A stretch of DNA of 64,000 nt. Origin: Dermacentor variabilis. Taxonomy: Eukaryota > Arthropoda > Arachnida > Ixodida > Ixodidae. This document shows, in pieces, positions 1-9,886 of this stretch. The DNA is taken from NCBI RefSeq assembly GCF_050947875.1, contig NC_134569.1:204656127-204720126 (forward strand). Direction: 5' to 3'. Both the position numbers and the translations under genes were made by a program. Numbering within the stretch: the first letter of the stretch is position 1; each line of letters opens with the position of its first letter. Below the pieces are notes generated by a model that did no database searches, had not been told where the DNA came from, and saw only the letters and a program-made list of their open reading frames with translations.

Positions 1-1190
1 GGACCACGCGGAAACTGTACGTCACGATGGCGGGCGTTGTACTGACACTGCTGAGTGGTTTGTGAGGCCGTCAGTCGAGCACGGGCAAGCTGGCGTGCAT
101 GGTTGGCGAGGGCGATGGCATCGTGCGCATACTCGCTTGTTGAGATCGCAACAGGATGAAGTGCCCTGTCTAGGGGCCAGGTAGGCTCGCGACCGTAGAG
201 TAAACAAAATGGAGAAAATCCGGCGGTGTCGTGCCGGGAAGAATGGTACGCAAATGTTACGTAAGGAAAGGCAATGTCCCAGTCGTGGTGGTCATTGTAA
301 ACGTACGTGGACAGCATATCGGTGCATAGTGGAGCAGGAACGCACAATGTCGGCGATAACTTGCGAGAGGAAGTTACGACCACGGTCAGAAAGCAGCTGT
401 CGCCGGGCGCCATGAAGTAAGATAATGTCTCGCAAGAGAAAGTCCGCAACGTCAGTGGCGCAACTGGTAGGGAGAGCCCGCGTGATAGCATATCGGGTGG
501 CGTAATCAGTTGCGACGGCTACCCATTTGTTCCCAGAGGATGACGTGGGATAGGGACCGAGGAGGTCTAATCCAACACGAATGAACGGTTCCACACAGAC
601 GGTGATCGGCTGGAGATGACCCGCAGGTAGCAGCTGAGGTGTTTTCCGACGCTGGCAGGGATCACAGGCAGCAGCATAGCGTCGGACGGAGCGAGCGAGA
701 CCAGGCCAATAGAAGCGGCGGCGTACGCGGTCGTATGTGCGTGTTACCCCGAGATGTCCTGCAGTGGGTGCGTCATGCATCTCAAAGAGCACAGTCTGTG
801 GTAGATGTTTTGGCACGACAAGAAGAAGATCAGAGCCGTCAGGGAGAAAGTTCCTTCGAAACAGAATGCCGCCCTGGAGGACATATCGGTGAACGGATGC
901 GTCGGTAGGTGCAGAGTGCAGACGCTCGATGAGGGCTCGCAGCGATAGGTATCGGTACTGCTCATCAGCGATGTTAGTGAAGGCAGACACAGCGAAAATG
1001 CCGTTGGCGCTACCACTGTCGGCGTCGTCAGGCTCGTCTACCGGGTAGCGAGACAGGCAGTCAGCGTCCTTTTGTAGTCGGCCAGATTTATAGGTGACAG
1101 TATACGAATATTCTTGGAGGCGTAAGGCACAGCGACCATGTCGTCCTGTAGGATCTTTCAGTGAGCATAACCAGCAAAGCGCGTGATGGT
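1..1190 (-). pseudogene. gypsy integrase and RNase H tail, broken
   Basis: From 1190 downward this encodes the end of RNase H (HALCWL), then a tether ending in DADCLSRYP. The zinc-binding integrase head follows with the HHCC pattern (H..H, C..C: CDPCQRR). The catalytic core has its first aspartate in VGLDLLGP (about 570) and its second in LLSDRGRNF (about 390). Around 300-330 the reading jumps from the segment after the second aspartate straight to MLSTYVYNDHHDW in another frame. About 30 codons are missing, including the stretch that should carry the catalytic glutamate (TNGLTER in relatives). Downstream of 290 the C-terminal part continues in shifted frames to base 1. The integrase therefore cannot be active. 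Confidence 0.85.
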
Positions 1191-1861
1191 ATTACGACTT
1201 TGAGGTGGTTCCGTAGCGCTCGTCACCCGTTTCGTGACAGAGCGTTGGTAGCAAAGACTCCGAGTCAGGCATCGGTGAGAATAACTAAAGGGACTTTATA
1301 CACTATATACAGGTCATTATACAGGACAAGATCGGATCAGCACTGGGGCCGAGAGCTCACAGCAAACGCGACTGTTCCCGCACGGCGACGTCCGGCGAGA
1401 CTCCAACGCGTGACACATCTCACTCCACTCGAGAGCGGCACTCGGCTCCCGGTGGGTCGGTGGATCCGGTTCTCCAGGCGGCGGCGTCGGGACTTATAAA
1501 GCCCCGAGAAACGATTGTCACTCAAACGGCCCAATACAAAGCCAGCACTCGACGGTCGTCCGAGAGGTCCAACCAGCGACCGCGCTGGCCACCCGGTTCA
1601 AAGTTGCCGCGCGCGGTGACCTCCTGGCAAAAGGAAATACGGCGCAGGGCTGTCTAGCACTTTGTTGCACGTTTGGACATGTCGCTTGCCGATGCTTTTC
1701 CTCAGGATTCCGCTGCCTGACGGATCAGCATCTTGACTTGTCAGGGAGAATTAGGGCGCTGTGCCTTTCGGCGCAGCCCCGGGTTAGTCCAAAGGGCGTT
1801 TGCAGGATAAATTCTGCATCTTGTAGATTCGGAATTTCGGGCTGGTGGTAATGGCACAACA
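1191..1861 (-). mobile_element. 671-bp insertion (possible solo LTR) with 5-bp target duplication
   Basis: The RNase H reading frame runs to VVTDH at 1862 and resumes with HHALCWL at 1190. The 671 bp between them do not belong to the gene and are flanked by ATGGT at 1186-1190 and 1862-1866. Read on the minus strand the insert begins TGTTGTGCC, has a TATA-like TTTATAA near 1493-1500, and near 1280-1330 has a CTTGTCCTGTATAATG-type stretch like the LTR end at 5160-5210. It has no coding capacity. A solo LTR is the best guess, but the end that should read ..CA is not clean, so another small element is possible. Confidence 0.65.
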
Positions 1862-2942
1862 ATGGTCTGTGACAACGGAAAAGGGTCGGCCATATAAGTA
1901 TGGGCGGAACTTCGCAACCGCCAAACTAGGGCCAGACACACGCTCAGTGATTGAATAGTTGCGCTCCGCGGGCAAGAGGAGCCTGCTGGCGTAAGCGATA
2001 AACAGGGTCGTGGACGCGCTGGCGTTGTGCCCGTACTGCGCCAATTCCATGACCGCTGGCGTCAGTACGGACTTCGGTAGGCGCAGAAGGATCCAAATGG
2101 GCCAGAACGGGAGGCGTTGTGAGAAGGTCGACTATATTCGACAATGCAGAGGCCTCATTATCGCCCCACTGGAAAGGGGCGTCTTTATTCAAAAGCTCGG
2201 TTAGTGGTCGTGCTATGGCGGCGAAATTTTTCACGAAACGGCGGAAGTACGAACAAAGGCTGATGAAGCTGCGCACATCCTTGACACACTTCGGAACAGG
2301 GAACTGCGCAAGAGCATGGATCTAGCTTGGGTCCGGTTGCACTCCGTTCGCGTCAACGAGATGTCCAAGGACGGTAACCTGGCGACGGCCGAATTGGCAC
2401 TTTGATGCGTTGAGTTGCAGACCGGCTCGACGATAAACGTCCAGGACTGCTGAGAGGCGGTCGAGGTGCGTAGAGAACGTTGGAGAGAATACTATAACGT
2501 CGTCCAAGTAGCACAGGCACGTGGACCATTTGAAACCGTGAAGAAGAGAGTCCATAATGCGTTAAAAAGTGGCAGGGGCGTTCCATAGACCGAACGGCAT
2601 CACTTTGAATTGATAAAGACCGTAGGGTGTAACAAAAGCAGTCTTCTCGCGGTCGAGATCGTCCACGGCAATCTGCCAGTAGCCGGAGCGAAGGTCAATA
2701 GAGGAGAAACAGCGAGCACCGTGGAGGCAGTCAAGGGCGTCATCAATCCGAGGTAGGGGATATACGTCCTTTTTGGTAACTCTGTTAAGGTGCCGATAAT
2801 CCACGCAAAAGCGCCATGAGCTATCCTTCTTGTTGACCAGTACAACAGGTGACGCCCATGGACTACATGACGGTTCAGTAATGTTCTTGGCAAGCATTTT
2901 GCGAACTTCGGCGTGAATAACTTGACGTTCAGCCGGTGACAC
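1862..2942 (-). pseudogene. gypsy reverse transcriptase and RNase H, broken
   Basis: RT starts in the piece 2942-2562 with [19 protein letters not shown] and the first catalytic aspartate in [10 protein letters not shown], up to NAPATF. A stop codon follows directly. The frame continues at 2555-2322 with the catalytic box CYLDDVIVF and GHLVDANGV. After another stop, 2276-1944 carries the thumb/connection (SYFRRF) and the RNase H start [11 protein letters not shown]. The end around 2050-1862 is in a shifted frame ([26 protein letters not shown]). RT catalytic residues survive but at least two stops and one frameshift separate them. The segment stops at the target duplication of the insertion at 1191-1861. 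Confidence 0.85.
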
Positions 2943-3291
2943 TCGATACGGGCGGCGATGAATAGGAGGGGCATTGCCGGTATAATGCGATGTTTAACAG
3001 CTGTAGTTTGGGCCAAAGGACGATCGTTAATGTAAAAAATATCGTGGTAGGAAAACAACGCGGTAGAGCTTATGAGCGTGCTCGGACGGCAAGTCGGGCG
3101 CAATCATATTCAGTAAGTCGGCGATGGTAAAAGTTGCCGACTGCGATGGTAGAGGAGGATCGGATGAATTGTCGTCTACTGCAAAAGATGCTACTGAGTG
3201 ATCCTCGAATGAGCAAATCGGGCCAGAGACATCCCGCGTGGCAGCACTTGTGTCGTCAAGCCAAAATTGACCACTGCCAGGCAGACTCAAT

Positions 3292-3864
3292 TCACCGTAA
3301 TAGATAAAACTGTATGAGGTACTGTGATACCGTGTGTAAGTAGGACGCCTTGCACAGGAGCCGCGATGTAGTGACCGTCGGGGACTGGTGGGGATGTGGG
3401 TCAACGTAAGTCAGTGCCGAAGGTGGCAAGCGAACGAAGTCGACAGAATTGAGGCGACTGGGGTGTGGTTCAGCGGGATCTAGAACAGGCAGGTCAAGGC
3501 GGAGAGTACTGGCGGAGCAATCGATCAGAGCAGAATGTGCGGAGAGGAAGTCTAAGCCGAGGATGATGTCGTCGGGACAGTGGACGATGAGTGTGAATAG
3601 CCCGATAGTGGAGCGATCGGCGAAGGAGACGCGGGCTGTACACATACCAATTACGGGGGCTGTTTCGCCATCGGTGACACGGACAACAGGCGTCGTGGCG
3701 GGCGTGATAATTTTCTTGAGCCGGTTACGAAGGTCAGCGCTCATTACCGACAAATGCGCCTCAGTGTCTGTAAGTGCAGACACAGAGACACCGTCGACTT
3801 GCACGTCAAGAAGGTTCAGATGAGTGAGCAACGTCGGTAGGGGAGTTGGCGGCGTAGGGAGCAA
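3292..3864 (-). pseudogene. gypsy aspartic protease region
   Basis: Retropepsin-like fold of Ty3/gypsy, in a different frame from gag as expected for frameshift expression. The flap-side sequence and the ILGLDFLSAHSALIDC motif are clear. The catalytic triplet, normally DTG in ALIDTGAHLSVM, reads DTE here (ALTDTEAHLSVM, near 3755-3775). A glutamate in place of the glycine is not compatible with a normal active site. The frame ends at 3292 without joining RT; the 350 bp to 2942 are the RT leader in broken frames. Confidence 0.8.
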
Positions 3865-3893
3865 TGCAGCGTCACCTCGAGGCGCTGCATCGT

Positions 3894-5084
3894 CTAGTTT
3901 TCCGGCTGAGAGCGGCGTCCGAAGAAAGTCGGCAAATAGGAGCGACGGGGCTGGGGAGAGCGGGATTGTCGGCGTTGGGGCGAAGGCGAACGAGAATAGG
4001 GGCGGTTCGGTGCAGGAGAATCAGCGGCGGTATTATCAGGGCGTGCGGCATAGGGACGAGAAGGGCCACCTGGGGGGCGAGAGTAAGCAGTATAAGTAAA
4101 CCGGGTCGGGCAACTCCAACGACTGCGACAGTGCCGAGAAATGTGCCTGATTCGATGGCAGTGAAAACAAATGGGCTTCTCGTTAGCAGTCCGCCATTCA
4201 GATGGGTTGCGGAAACGTGGGGGGTAAGAAGATGCGGGACGGGGCGGAATCGAAGAAGCCGGGCGGGTGTCAGGGCGACGGGTCGAGAAGATGGTGCGAA
4301 GGCCCATGTTTTCGAACTCCTGGTGGACAACTGCCTGGATCAGGGAAACCGTGAATGCAGGTCCGTTGGTGGGGCTGGAGTCAAAGGCAGCCGGATAGGC
4401 GGCCTCCATCTCACGCTCGACGATCCTGGTAATATCGGCAGTGTTGCTGGGACGAGGAGCGTCGGCACAGGAAGATATAGTTGGGGTGTTGGGCAGATGG
4501 GCAAACTGCTGGTGAATACGCCGGCTTTTAGCGAGTTCCACGCGGCGGCGCTCTTCTATAACTGCATCCACCGTCGCCACGTTGTTACAAACGAGCTAGT
4601 TGAAGGCGTCATCGGCAATCCCTTTGACGATGTGGGAAACCTTGTCTGATTCAGTCATGTGGGCGTCAACTTGGCGGCACCGAGCCAAGACGTCGTGAAC
4701 GTGCATGACGTAGGGCTCTGTTGACGTCTGCACACGGCCGGAAAGCGCCTTTTGCGCGGCAAGTTGGTGACCATAGGGGTTGCCGAACAAGTCTCGAAGC
4801 TGTTGCTTAAGTGAGTCCCAATTAGTGAGCTCATCTTCGTGCGTCCGAAACCAAACTCGAGGTGTGCCACCGAGGTAAAAGACTACGTTGGCGAGCATGA
4901 TAGTAGGGTCCCATCGGTTATTGCGGCTGACGTGTTCGTACAGGATGATCCAGTCATCGACGTCTTCCCCATTTTTGCCCGAGAATACGCCAGGATCACG
5001 GGGAGCGGGGAGAGTGACGTAGGTCGTCGAAGTGGCAGCAGGTGTCGGAGCCGGCGGAGTAGAGTTGTCGTCGCCGGGAGCCAT
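3894..5084 (-). pseudogene. gypsy gag (capsid plus zinc knuckle), one stop codon
   Basis: Start ATG at 5084 gives a proline/threonine-rich leader, then the capsid part (FSGKNGEDVDDWI, VFYLGGTPRVWF, LRDLFGNPYG). A TAG at 4596-4598 interrupts it. The same frame continues to 3894 with an arginine/proline-rich tail. A single CX2CX4HX4C zinc knuckle (CFHCHRIRHISRHC, near 4150-4190) lies about two thirds along, and the protein ends SQPEN. About 395 codons in all, a normal length for this gag. The capsid packages element RNA and the knuckle binds nucleic acid. Apart from the stop the frame is well kept, so the element is not very old. Confidence 0.85.
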
Positions 5085-5154
5085 GAAGGAAGGCTCGACG
5101 TACCGTCCACTGCGAAGCTCCGTGACGAGGTACAGGGAACGTCCACCTCCACCA

Positions 5155-5335
5155 GATATGTTACCTAGGAAGACGCAGATGAAAAGCTATATACAAGAAT
5201 ATTTACAAGAAAATACGCCGCGCTTGGCCAAGAGGCAACAGCCCGCGCTAGCCTCTAATCGTCGTCGTCGTCTTCACACTGCTCGCCTCTTCGTGATCGC
5301 AAATACCATTCTGTAGCAATATCATCGAGGTTGTG
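5155..5335 (-). repeat. probable 5' LTR remnant of the gypsy element
   Basis: Directly upstream (minus sense) of gag. On the plus strand it starts TGTTACCTAGG at 5159, so in element orientation it ends ..GGTAACA. It carries TATATAGC and TTGTAAATATTCTTG as in LTR U5/R regions. The partner LTR is outside the window, so the other border (about 5335) is a guess. Confidence 0.45.
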
Positions 5336-5399
5336 GATCAAACCTCTCAGTTTCCTGTGTAATATTTGCGTGTCCATATTGTTTGTGTTTATGTGCTGT

Positions 5400-6610
5400 G
5401 CTTCAAGAGGAGCCAGTTGACTTATGAAGCCTTTCCAGGCCCCATGGTCCGGATTTTGTCTTTCTTGGAGCGGTCACCAGATGTGCGCCGCACCCGAGGC
5501 GCTGTATGCGCCGCCTGGTTTGTGGTTCTGTCCATCGACTCCTGGGAGCCGCTGGACTTTCGCTCACTAGAGCGGGGTGCTTTCAGGGCAGGCCTTGCCT
5601 CGAAAAGCAGAGCCTTGTAGGCCACCAACTCAGAGGTCGATGGGCCCTCCATTAGAGACGGCGCAGCAGCGCTCGCTACGGTCGTCTGGGGGGCTGAGGG
5701 CACTGTCGTGGCCACACTCTTTTTGCGCCGGGCTGATGGCGCAGTCTACTGCGGTGCTGCCCCCTTATGCGCCGCACTAGCATACGCTGAAGTATGGAGG
5801 AAAGAAATACGATTTCGCGCTTCTTGAAAAGAAATGTTGTCCTTGATCTTTAATCAGATGATTTCCTTTTCATTCTTCCAAGAAGGACATCAGCGTGAGT
5901 ATGCAGGGTGGTCACCTTCGCAGTTTGCGCAGCGGGGTGACTTGGTACAATTACCGGCAGGATGTTAGATTGAACCGCACTTTGCACATGTGGTACGGTC
6001 CCGGCAGCTCTGAGAGCCGTGACCAAATCGCTCGCACTTAAAGCAGCGGCGGGGATTCGGAATATAGGGTCTTAGTTTGATTTTCATATAGCCTGTTTCA
6101 ATATGCTTTGGTAAAGTGCTTGTGCAGAATGTCAAAATTAGGTGTTTAGTGGGGATCTCTTTGTCATCCCGCCTGATCTTTATTCTTTGGACATATGTCA
6201 CCTGCTGTTCCTTCCAGCCTTCAAGCAGCTCGGTTCCACTCAAATCAAGGAGATCTCGTTCAGATGCGACTCCGAGTGTGCTGTTCAAAGAAAGATGCGG
6301 ATTTATCGAGACGGGGGTACTATTAATTTCATCAAGTCCGGATGGATTCTCGTACTGTTTCTTGTCACTAACTTCGAGCAACAGATCACCGCTGGCCATT
6401 TTCGTAGCTCGGACCTAGTTTCTCACTAAGAGACTTTGCGACAACAAATGGTGATAGGGATCTTGCTGTTTTATCCGGGTTTCCATAATTTAAGACATGG
6501 TACTTTAGGTAAATTTCTTTGGTCTGGCCAAAAAGTTTCAGGGAGTCATCGGTGCGCCCTCTCTTGGAAAGAGGGCGATCAGGGAGTCGGGGGAATGATG
6601 AAAAAGCCAT
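5400..6610 (-). pseudogene. Non-LTR retrotransposon ORF1 (gag-like, CCHC knuckles)
   Basis: Minus-strand ORF1 of an I/Jockey-type LINE. The start is taken at 6610 (MAFSSFPRLPDRPL), because upstream residues look like leader. A small frameshift lies near 6390. The next piece (6399-5965) has the esterase/RRM-like middle and the first knuckle CFKCERFGHGSQSC, then the start of a second (CAKCG). A stop follows. The third knuckle (CANCEGDHPAYSR.C, near 5900) is interrupted by a stop, and the charged tail (SERKSSGSQESMDRTTNQ) runs to about 5400. The protein would bind element RNA. No ORF2 follows, because the gypsy LTR begins only about 70 bp further on. That suggests the gypsy element landed at the ORF1/ORF2 junction and pushed ORF2 out of the window. 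Confidence 0.8.
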
Positions 6611-7260
6611 CAAAATAAATATCACTTCGGTAGCTATGCCAGCCGCCCACCACCGAGCCCAACAAGGGGGCGCTACGAAGCCCCAAAGCAACGAAGACGC
6701 CAGCTGTAAATAGTCACTATAACCTAATATACGATACCCAAGGTTGGATAACTACACCAGGTTAACCCTCGCCACCTGGAAGCCTGGAAGTAAAAAGAAG
6801 CGAAGACAGGAAAGATTGAAAGTGAGAGAGAAAGACGAAGATTGAAGAAAAGGACAGGAAAAGGTGACTGCCGATTTCCTCCAAGTGGGTCAGCCTGGAG
6901 GTGCCGTCTATCCGAAGCCGAGGCCGAAGAGGTGTGTTGCCTCCGCCGGGGGGCCTTAAAGGTCCAAACACTCAGCATTGGCTCAACCTCCAGGATCCCC
7001 TTTTCCCCAGACACGGCTAAGCCGCGCACGGCTACACACCGGAGGGTCCAAACCTCGTGGGCTCGGGTACGTGGTGTCGCAACACACCAAACGCCCGCTG
7101 ACGCAGACGCCCCTGCGGGGATGCGTTCGAAAATCACCGCCTGGGGAAAAAAGACGAACTGCTTAGGAAACAAAAGACTAGTTATCCTCCTCCACTTTCG
7201 AAAGCGCCATGTGTCTGTGACCGGCGCAGGAAGTCTCGATACCGGCGTTTCAGACCATAG
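6611..7260 (-). other. Leader (5' UTR) region of the same non-LTR element
   Basis: GC-rich stretch upstream of ORF1 without a supported reading frame. Open frames here on both strands are short and compositionally biased. Assigned to the 5' UTR of the element by position only; the 5' border is not visible. Confidence 0.4.
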
Positions 7261-8030
7261 TTAGCGGGCTAACGATGCCCAATGGGCGCGTTACATTAAG
7301 AGGTAATTATTTCTCATTTTTGCATCTATTGTGGCATAATCACTCAGGGCTTTTGCCCTGTTGCAGTTACATCGACAGCACCCACTATATCTTTCTAGTC
7401 CTTCTCTACACTATATAATTAATTGTGCCTAACTAAGGTCACCTCAATTAACATCAATGGTCCTGGGTTCGAGTTCATTAAACATGCCTTATCATGTTCG
7501 CTATCGCAAATGATAAACGAACGACCGTTGAGGGTTGATAAGGGTTTATACTGGTCGGATCAAGTTCCATAACATTGACAATAACACCGGGCTGCGTGTA
7601 GATGAGCAAGTAGCAAAATGCTTACCCGTACTTAAACAACTACCCGAGGAGTTTCTGCGTGAAGCTTTTTTTTATGTAGCTTTGGTCTCTTGGGGTGTCG
7701 GTGTATTCCTGCGTTCTGGTTGCACTTAGACAAGACACTCCTGTGGTATTTCGCCGCGGAAAGGTGCAAAATTTAGTTTGGCAGTTTGCGCAGCTTTTCA
7801 AGCAATTTAGACGCTGACCGCACCGGTCGCTGTGACTCAATTAGCGAAAACGGCTCGGCCGCTGTGGCGCAGTTACTTTGGCGCCTACTGAATCACACTG
7901 CGACATTTGTGACGCTTTATATAACGATCAATATTATTTTTCCTTATTTCGATAGTTTTCAGGTAATAGGTTTCAGGTGCAGCCTCTGTTGAGTCTTCGG
8001 GCAAAGCAGTACCGCCAGGCTTTTTCTGCT
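7261..8030. other. No recognisable gene
   Basis: AT-rich, no supported frame. At about 7815-7875 there is a motif (CGCTGTGAC..TTAGCGAAA..TCGGCC.CTGT) that recurs just beyond the other end of the following CR1-like element, at about 12285-12345. Confidence 0.5.
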
Positions 8031-8043
8031 CCCCAAGGACGAC

Positions 8044-8259
8044 AGATCGACGCGGTGATTGCCTGGAGAGCCTGGATGACGCCCCCTCAACTCTACTGAC
8101 AAGAAGCTATCACTGCGCCTGGGCACCGCCGGTCCTGCAGCTATAAAAGCAAGATCGACGCGGTGATTACCTGGAGAGCCTGGATGACGCGCCCTCAACT
8201 CTACTGACAAGAAGCCATCATTGGGCCTGCGCACCGCCGGTCCTGCAGCTATAAAAGCA
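8044..8259 (+). repeat. Two tandem 108-bp monomers with TATA-like boxes
   Basis: AGATCGACGCGGTGATT begins at 8044 and again at 8152. The two 108-bp units differ at only a few positions. Each ends in CTATAAAAGCAAG. They lie about 160 bp upstream of the ORF1 start, the position of promoter monomers in other LINEs. Confidence 0.85.
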
Positions 8260-8417
8260 AGGTGGTGGAACCCTGTCGGCACAGAGCAGCGGGCGACTCA
8301 GTGGGAATAGCTCGCGTGGAACAGCGCTGCTAAAAACGGCCTTCACCTTCTTGCAGGTGCGTGACTTTGACGCTTTCTTTTTATTACCTGCTCTAAGTCG
8401 CTCGCTGCTCTGGCTCT

Positions 8418-9155
8418 ATGATGGGAGAAAAAGCACCTACCACCATCAAAGAATTGGCGAAAATTGTTCAGGACATGTCACTGAAGCTTGACAAAATTGA
8501 TGCAATCAGCCCTGACCTTGACGAAATCAAGGAAGTAACTCAATATATTAGTAATTCCTTTGATGATTTTAAGGCCAAGCTTGAGAGTGCCTGCGTGGAT
8601 CTCAAGACTCTGAAAGACGACAATGAGCAGCTTAAAAAAGAAAACCTGCACCTGAAGCAGGAACTTGCCGCCACAAAGAAGGACGTGATTGATTTGAAGC
8701 AATACAGCAGAGCAACGAATTTGGAATTTAAGGGTCTTCCTTTCACTGTTGATGAGAACCTTGAAAATACCGTGCAGGTACTTGGAGCTAAACTTGGTAC
8801 GGAAGTCTCCGCATCGGACATTGATGTAGTTCATCGCGTATCAACTAAAGATAAAACAAAATCCAACATTGTTGTCCGATTTACATCTCGCAAAGTCAGA
8901 GACAACTTCCTCCAACTCGCAAAAAGGAAGAAACTTTCCGCATTAAACTTGCAATTCGAAGATGACAATCCTATTTACATAAATGAACATTTATGTCCGG
9001 AATTGAAGATCTTGCTCGGCAAGACCACTCAGAAAAGGAAAGAACAACAGTGGAAATTTTCCTGGGTTTCCAATGAAAAAATTCTAGTCCGGAAAACTGA
9101 AACCTCGTCAGTCATTCACATCACTTGTGAGGAAGACTTGAATTTAATTGCATGA
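8418..9155 (+). CDS. CR1-like ORF1 protein (coiled coil plus RRM-like domain)
   Basis: A 245-codon uninterrupted frame. Residues about 50-98 are heptad-rich and highly charged (LKDDNEQLKKENLHLKQEL), predicting a coiled coil for trimer or dimer formation. Residues about 97-185 (QYSRATNLEFKGLP, VVHRVSTKDKTKSNIVVRF) match the RRM-like/nucleic-acid-binding fold found in ORF1 of many Jockey/CR1 LINEs. The C-terminal part (IYINEHLCPELKILLGKT) is the conserved tail of that family. There are no zinc knuckles. It would coat element RNA. The start at 8418 is chosen because it is the first ATG after the monomers and gives full family length. The intact frame contrasts with the broken ORF2, so the copy may be fairly young or the frame may be kept by chance. 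Confidence 0.85.
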   Translation: MMGEKAPTTIKELAKIVQDMSLKLDKIDAISPDLDEIKEVTQYISNSFDDFKAKLESACVDLKTLKDDNEQLKKENLHLKQELAATKKDVIDLKQYSRATNLEFKGLPFTVDENLENTVQVLGAKLGTEVSASDIDVVHRVSTKDKTKSNIVVRFTSRKVRDNFLQLAKRKKLSALNLQFEDDNPIYINEHLCPELKILLGKTTQKRKEQQWKFSWVSNEKILVRKTETSSVIHITCEEDLNLIA

Positions 9156-9194
9156 TATTGGGGCCTCTGCAGTAGGTAAGCCATTTCCAGAAAT

Positions 9195-9886
9195 GTCTAA
9201 TGTGTCGCATCTGAACGCGGCTTTTTCAGCTGCGCATAATCTGAAGATATTACACTGCAATATTAGAAGCTTAACTAAAAATATTGACTCTGCTGGTTTT
9301 ATTAAAGTCCCATTCCTTTGAGTATGATATAATCGCGTTGTCAGAAACGTGGTTGAAACCTGATGAATTCTTTAATATTCCAAATTTTAATTCAGTTTAT
9401 CTCTCGCGACCAACAAAGACGCGTTCAAGCATTTCTTTCAAGCATTGTCCCAAACTGACATGTCAGGTTCCCGATGCATATGATTTCTTATTCCTTGAAC
9501 TGAGTTCCAAGTTAACTGTAGGTGTTGTATACCGTTACTCAAGTTCGCACATTATTCTTTTTCTAGATGGCTTTGAACCTTCTCTAGAACATCTCGCTTC
9601 TATGAATAATCCTGCAATAATATGTGGAGATATTAACATCGACACTCTTAATGACAATGCAGCACCATACGCGAACCTGATTGAGTCTTACGGGTTCCTT
9701 AATCAAATTACACAACCAACTCGAGTCACCCCCTCCACAGCGACGCTCACAGACCATATCCCATGCAATTTCGGAACCTCACTGTATTTCTCTGGAGTTA
9801 TTGATGGTGATATTTCTGACCATTTTCCAGTGTTTTTTCTACCATCGTGTTCTCCACTCAAAAAAAAAAAATTAAGAAACGCGTGA
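9195..9886 (+). pseudogene. CR1-like ORF2 endonuclease domain, frameshifted
   Basis: AP-type endonuclease (EEP family) of a LINE, which nicks target DNA to prime reverse transcription. The start near 9195 gives LKILHCNIRSLTKNID in one frame. The reading moves to another frame near 9284 for DIIALSETWL (catalytic Glu), VGVVYRY, ICGDINIDTL (Asp/Asn) and the final SDHFPVF (His). A homopolymer run of A at 9861-9872 then shifts the frame into the next segment. All catalytic motifs are visible despite two frameshifts. Confidence 0.8.

Larger units (their letters stand above)
1..5335 (-). mobile_element. Ty3/gypsy LTR retrotransposon, decayed, runs off the left edge
   Basis: Minus-strand gag, protease, reverse transcriptase, RNase H and integrase follow one another in Ty3/gypsy order from 5084 down to base 1. 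The 5' LTR side lies near 5155-5335 and the 3' LTR is outside the window. Every module is broken: a stop in gag, a changed protease motif, stops in RT, a 671-bp insertion in RNase H, and a deletion in integrase. The copy is a fossil. The gag end (SQPEN) and general layout match the second gypsy element at 30.2-34.6 kb, so the two are related lineages but not the same subfamily. Family assignment rests on the domain order and motifs; the exact LTR borders are inferred. Confidence 0.9.

Noticed and set aside
3864..4649. 261-codon plus frame
   Set aside because: Antisense of gag; the minus strand carries the zinc knuckle and capsid motifs.
7959..8282. 107-codon minus frame with an internal protein repeat
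   Set aside because: It is the antisense reading of the tandem 108-bp monomers; no codon or domain support.
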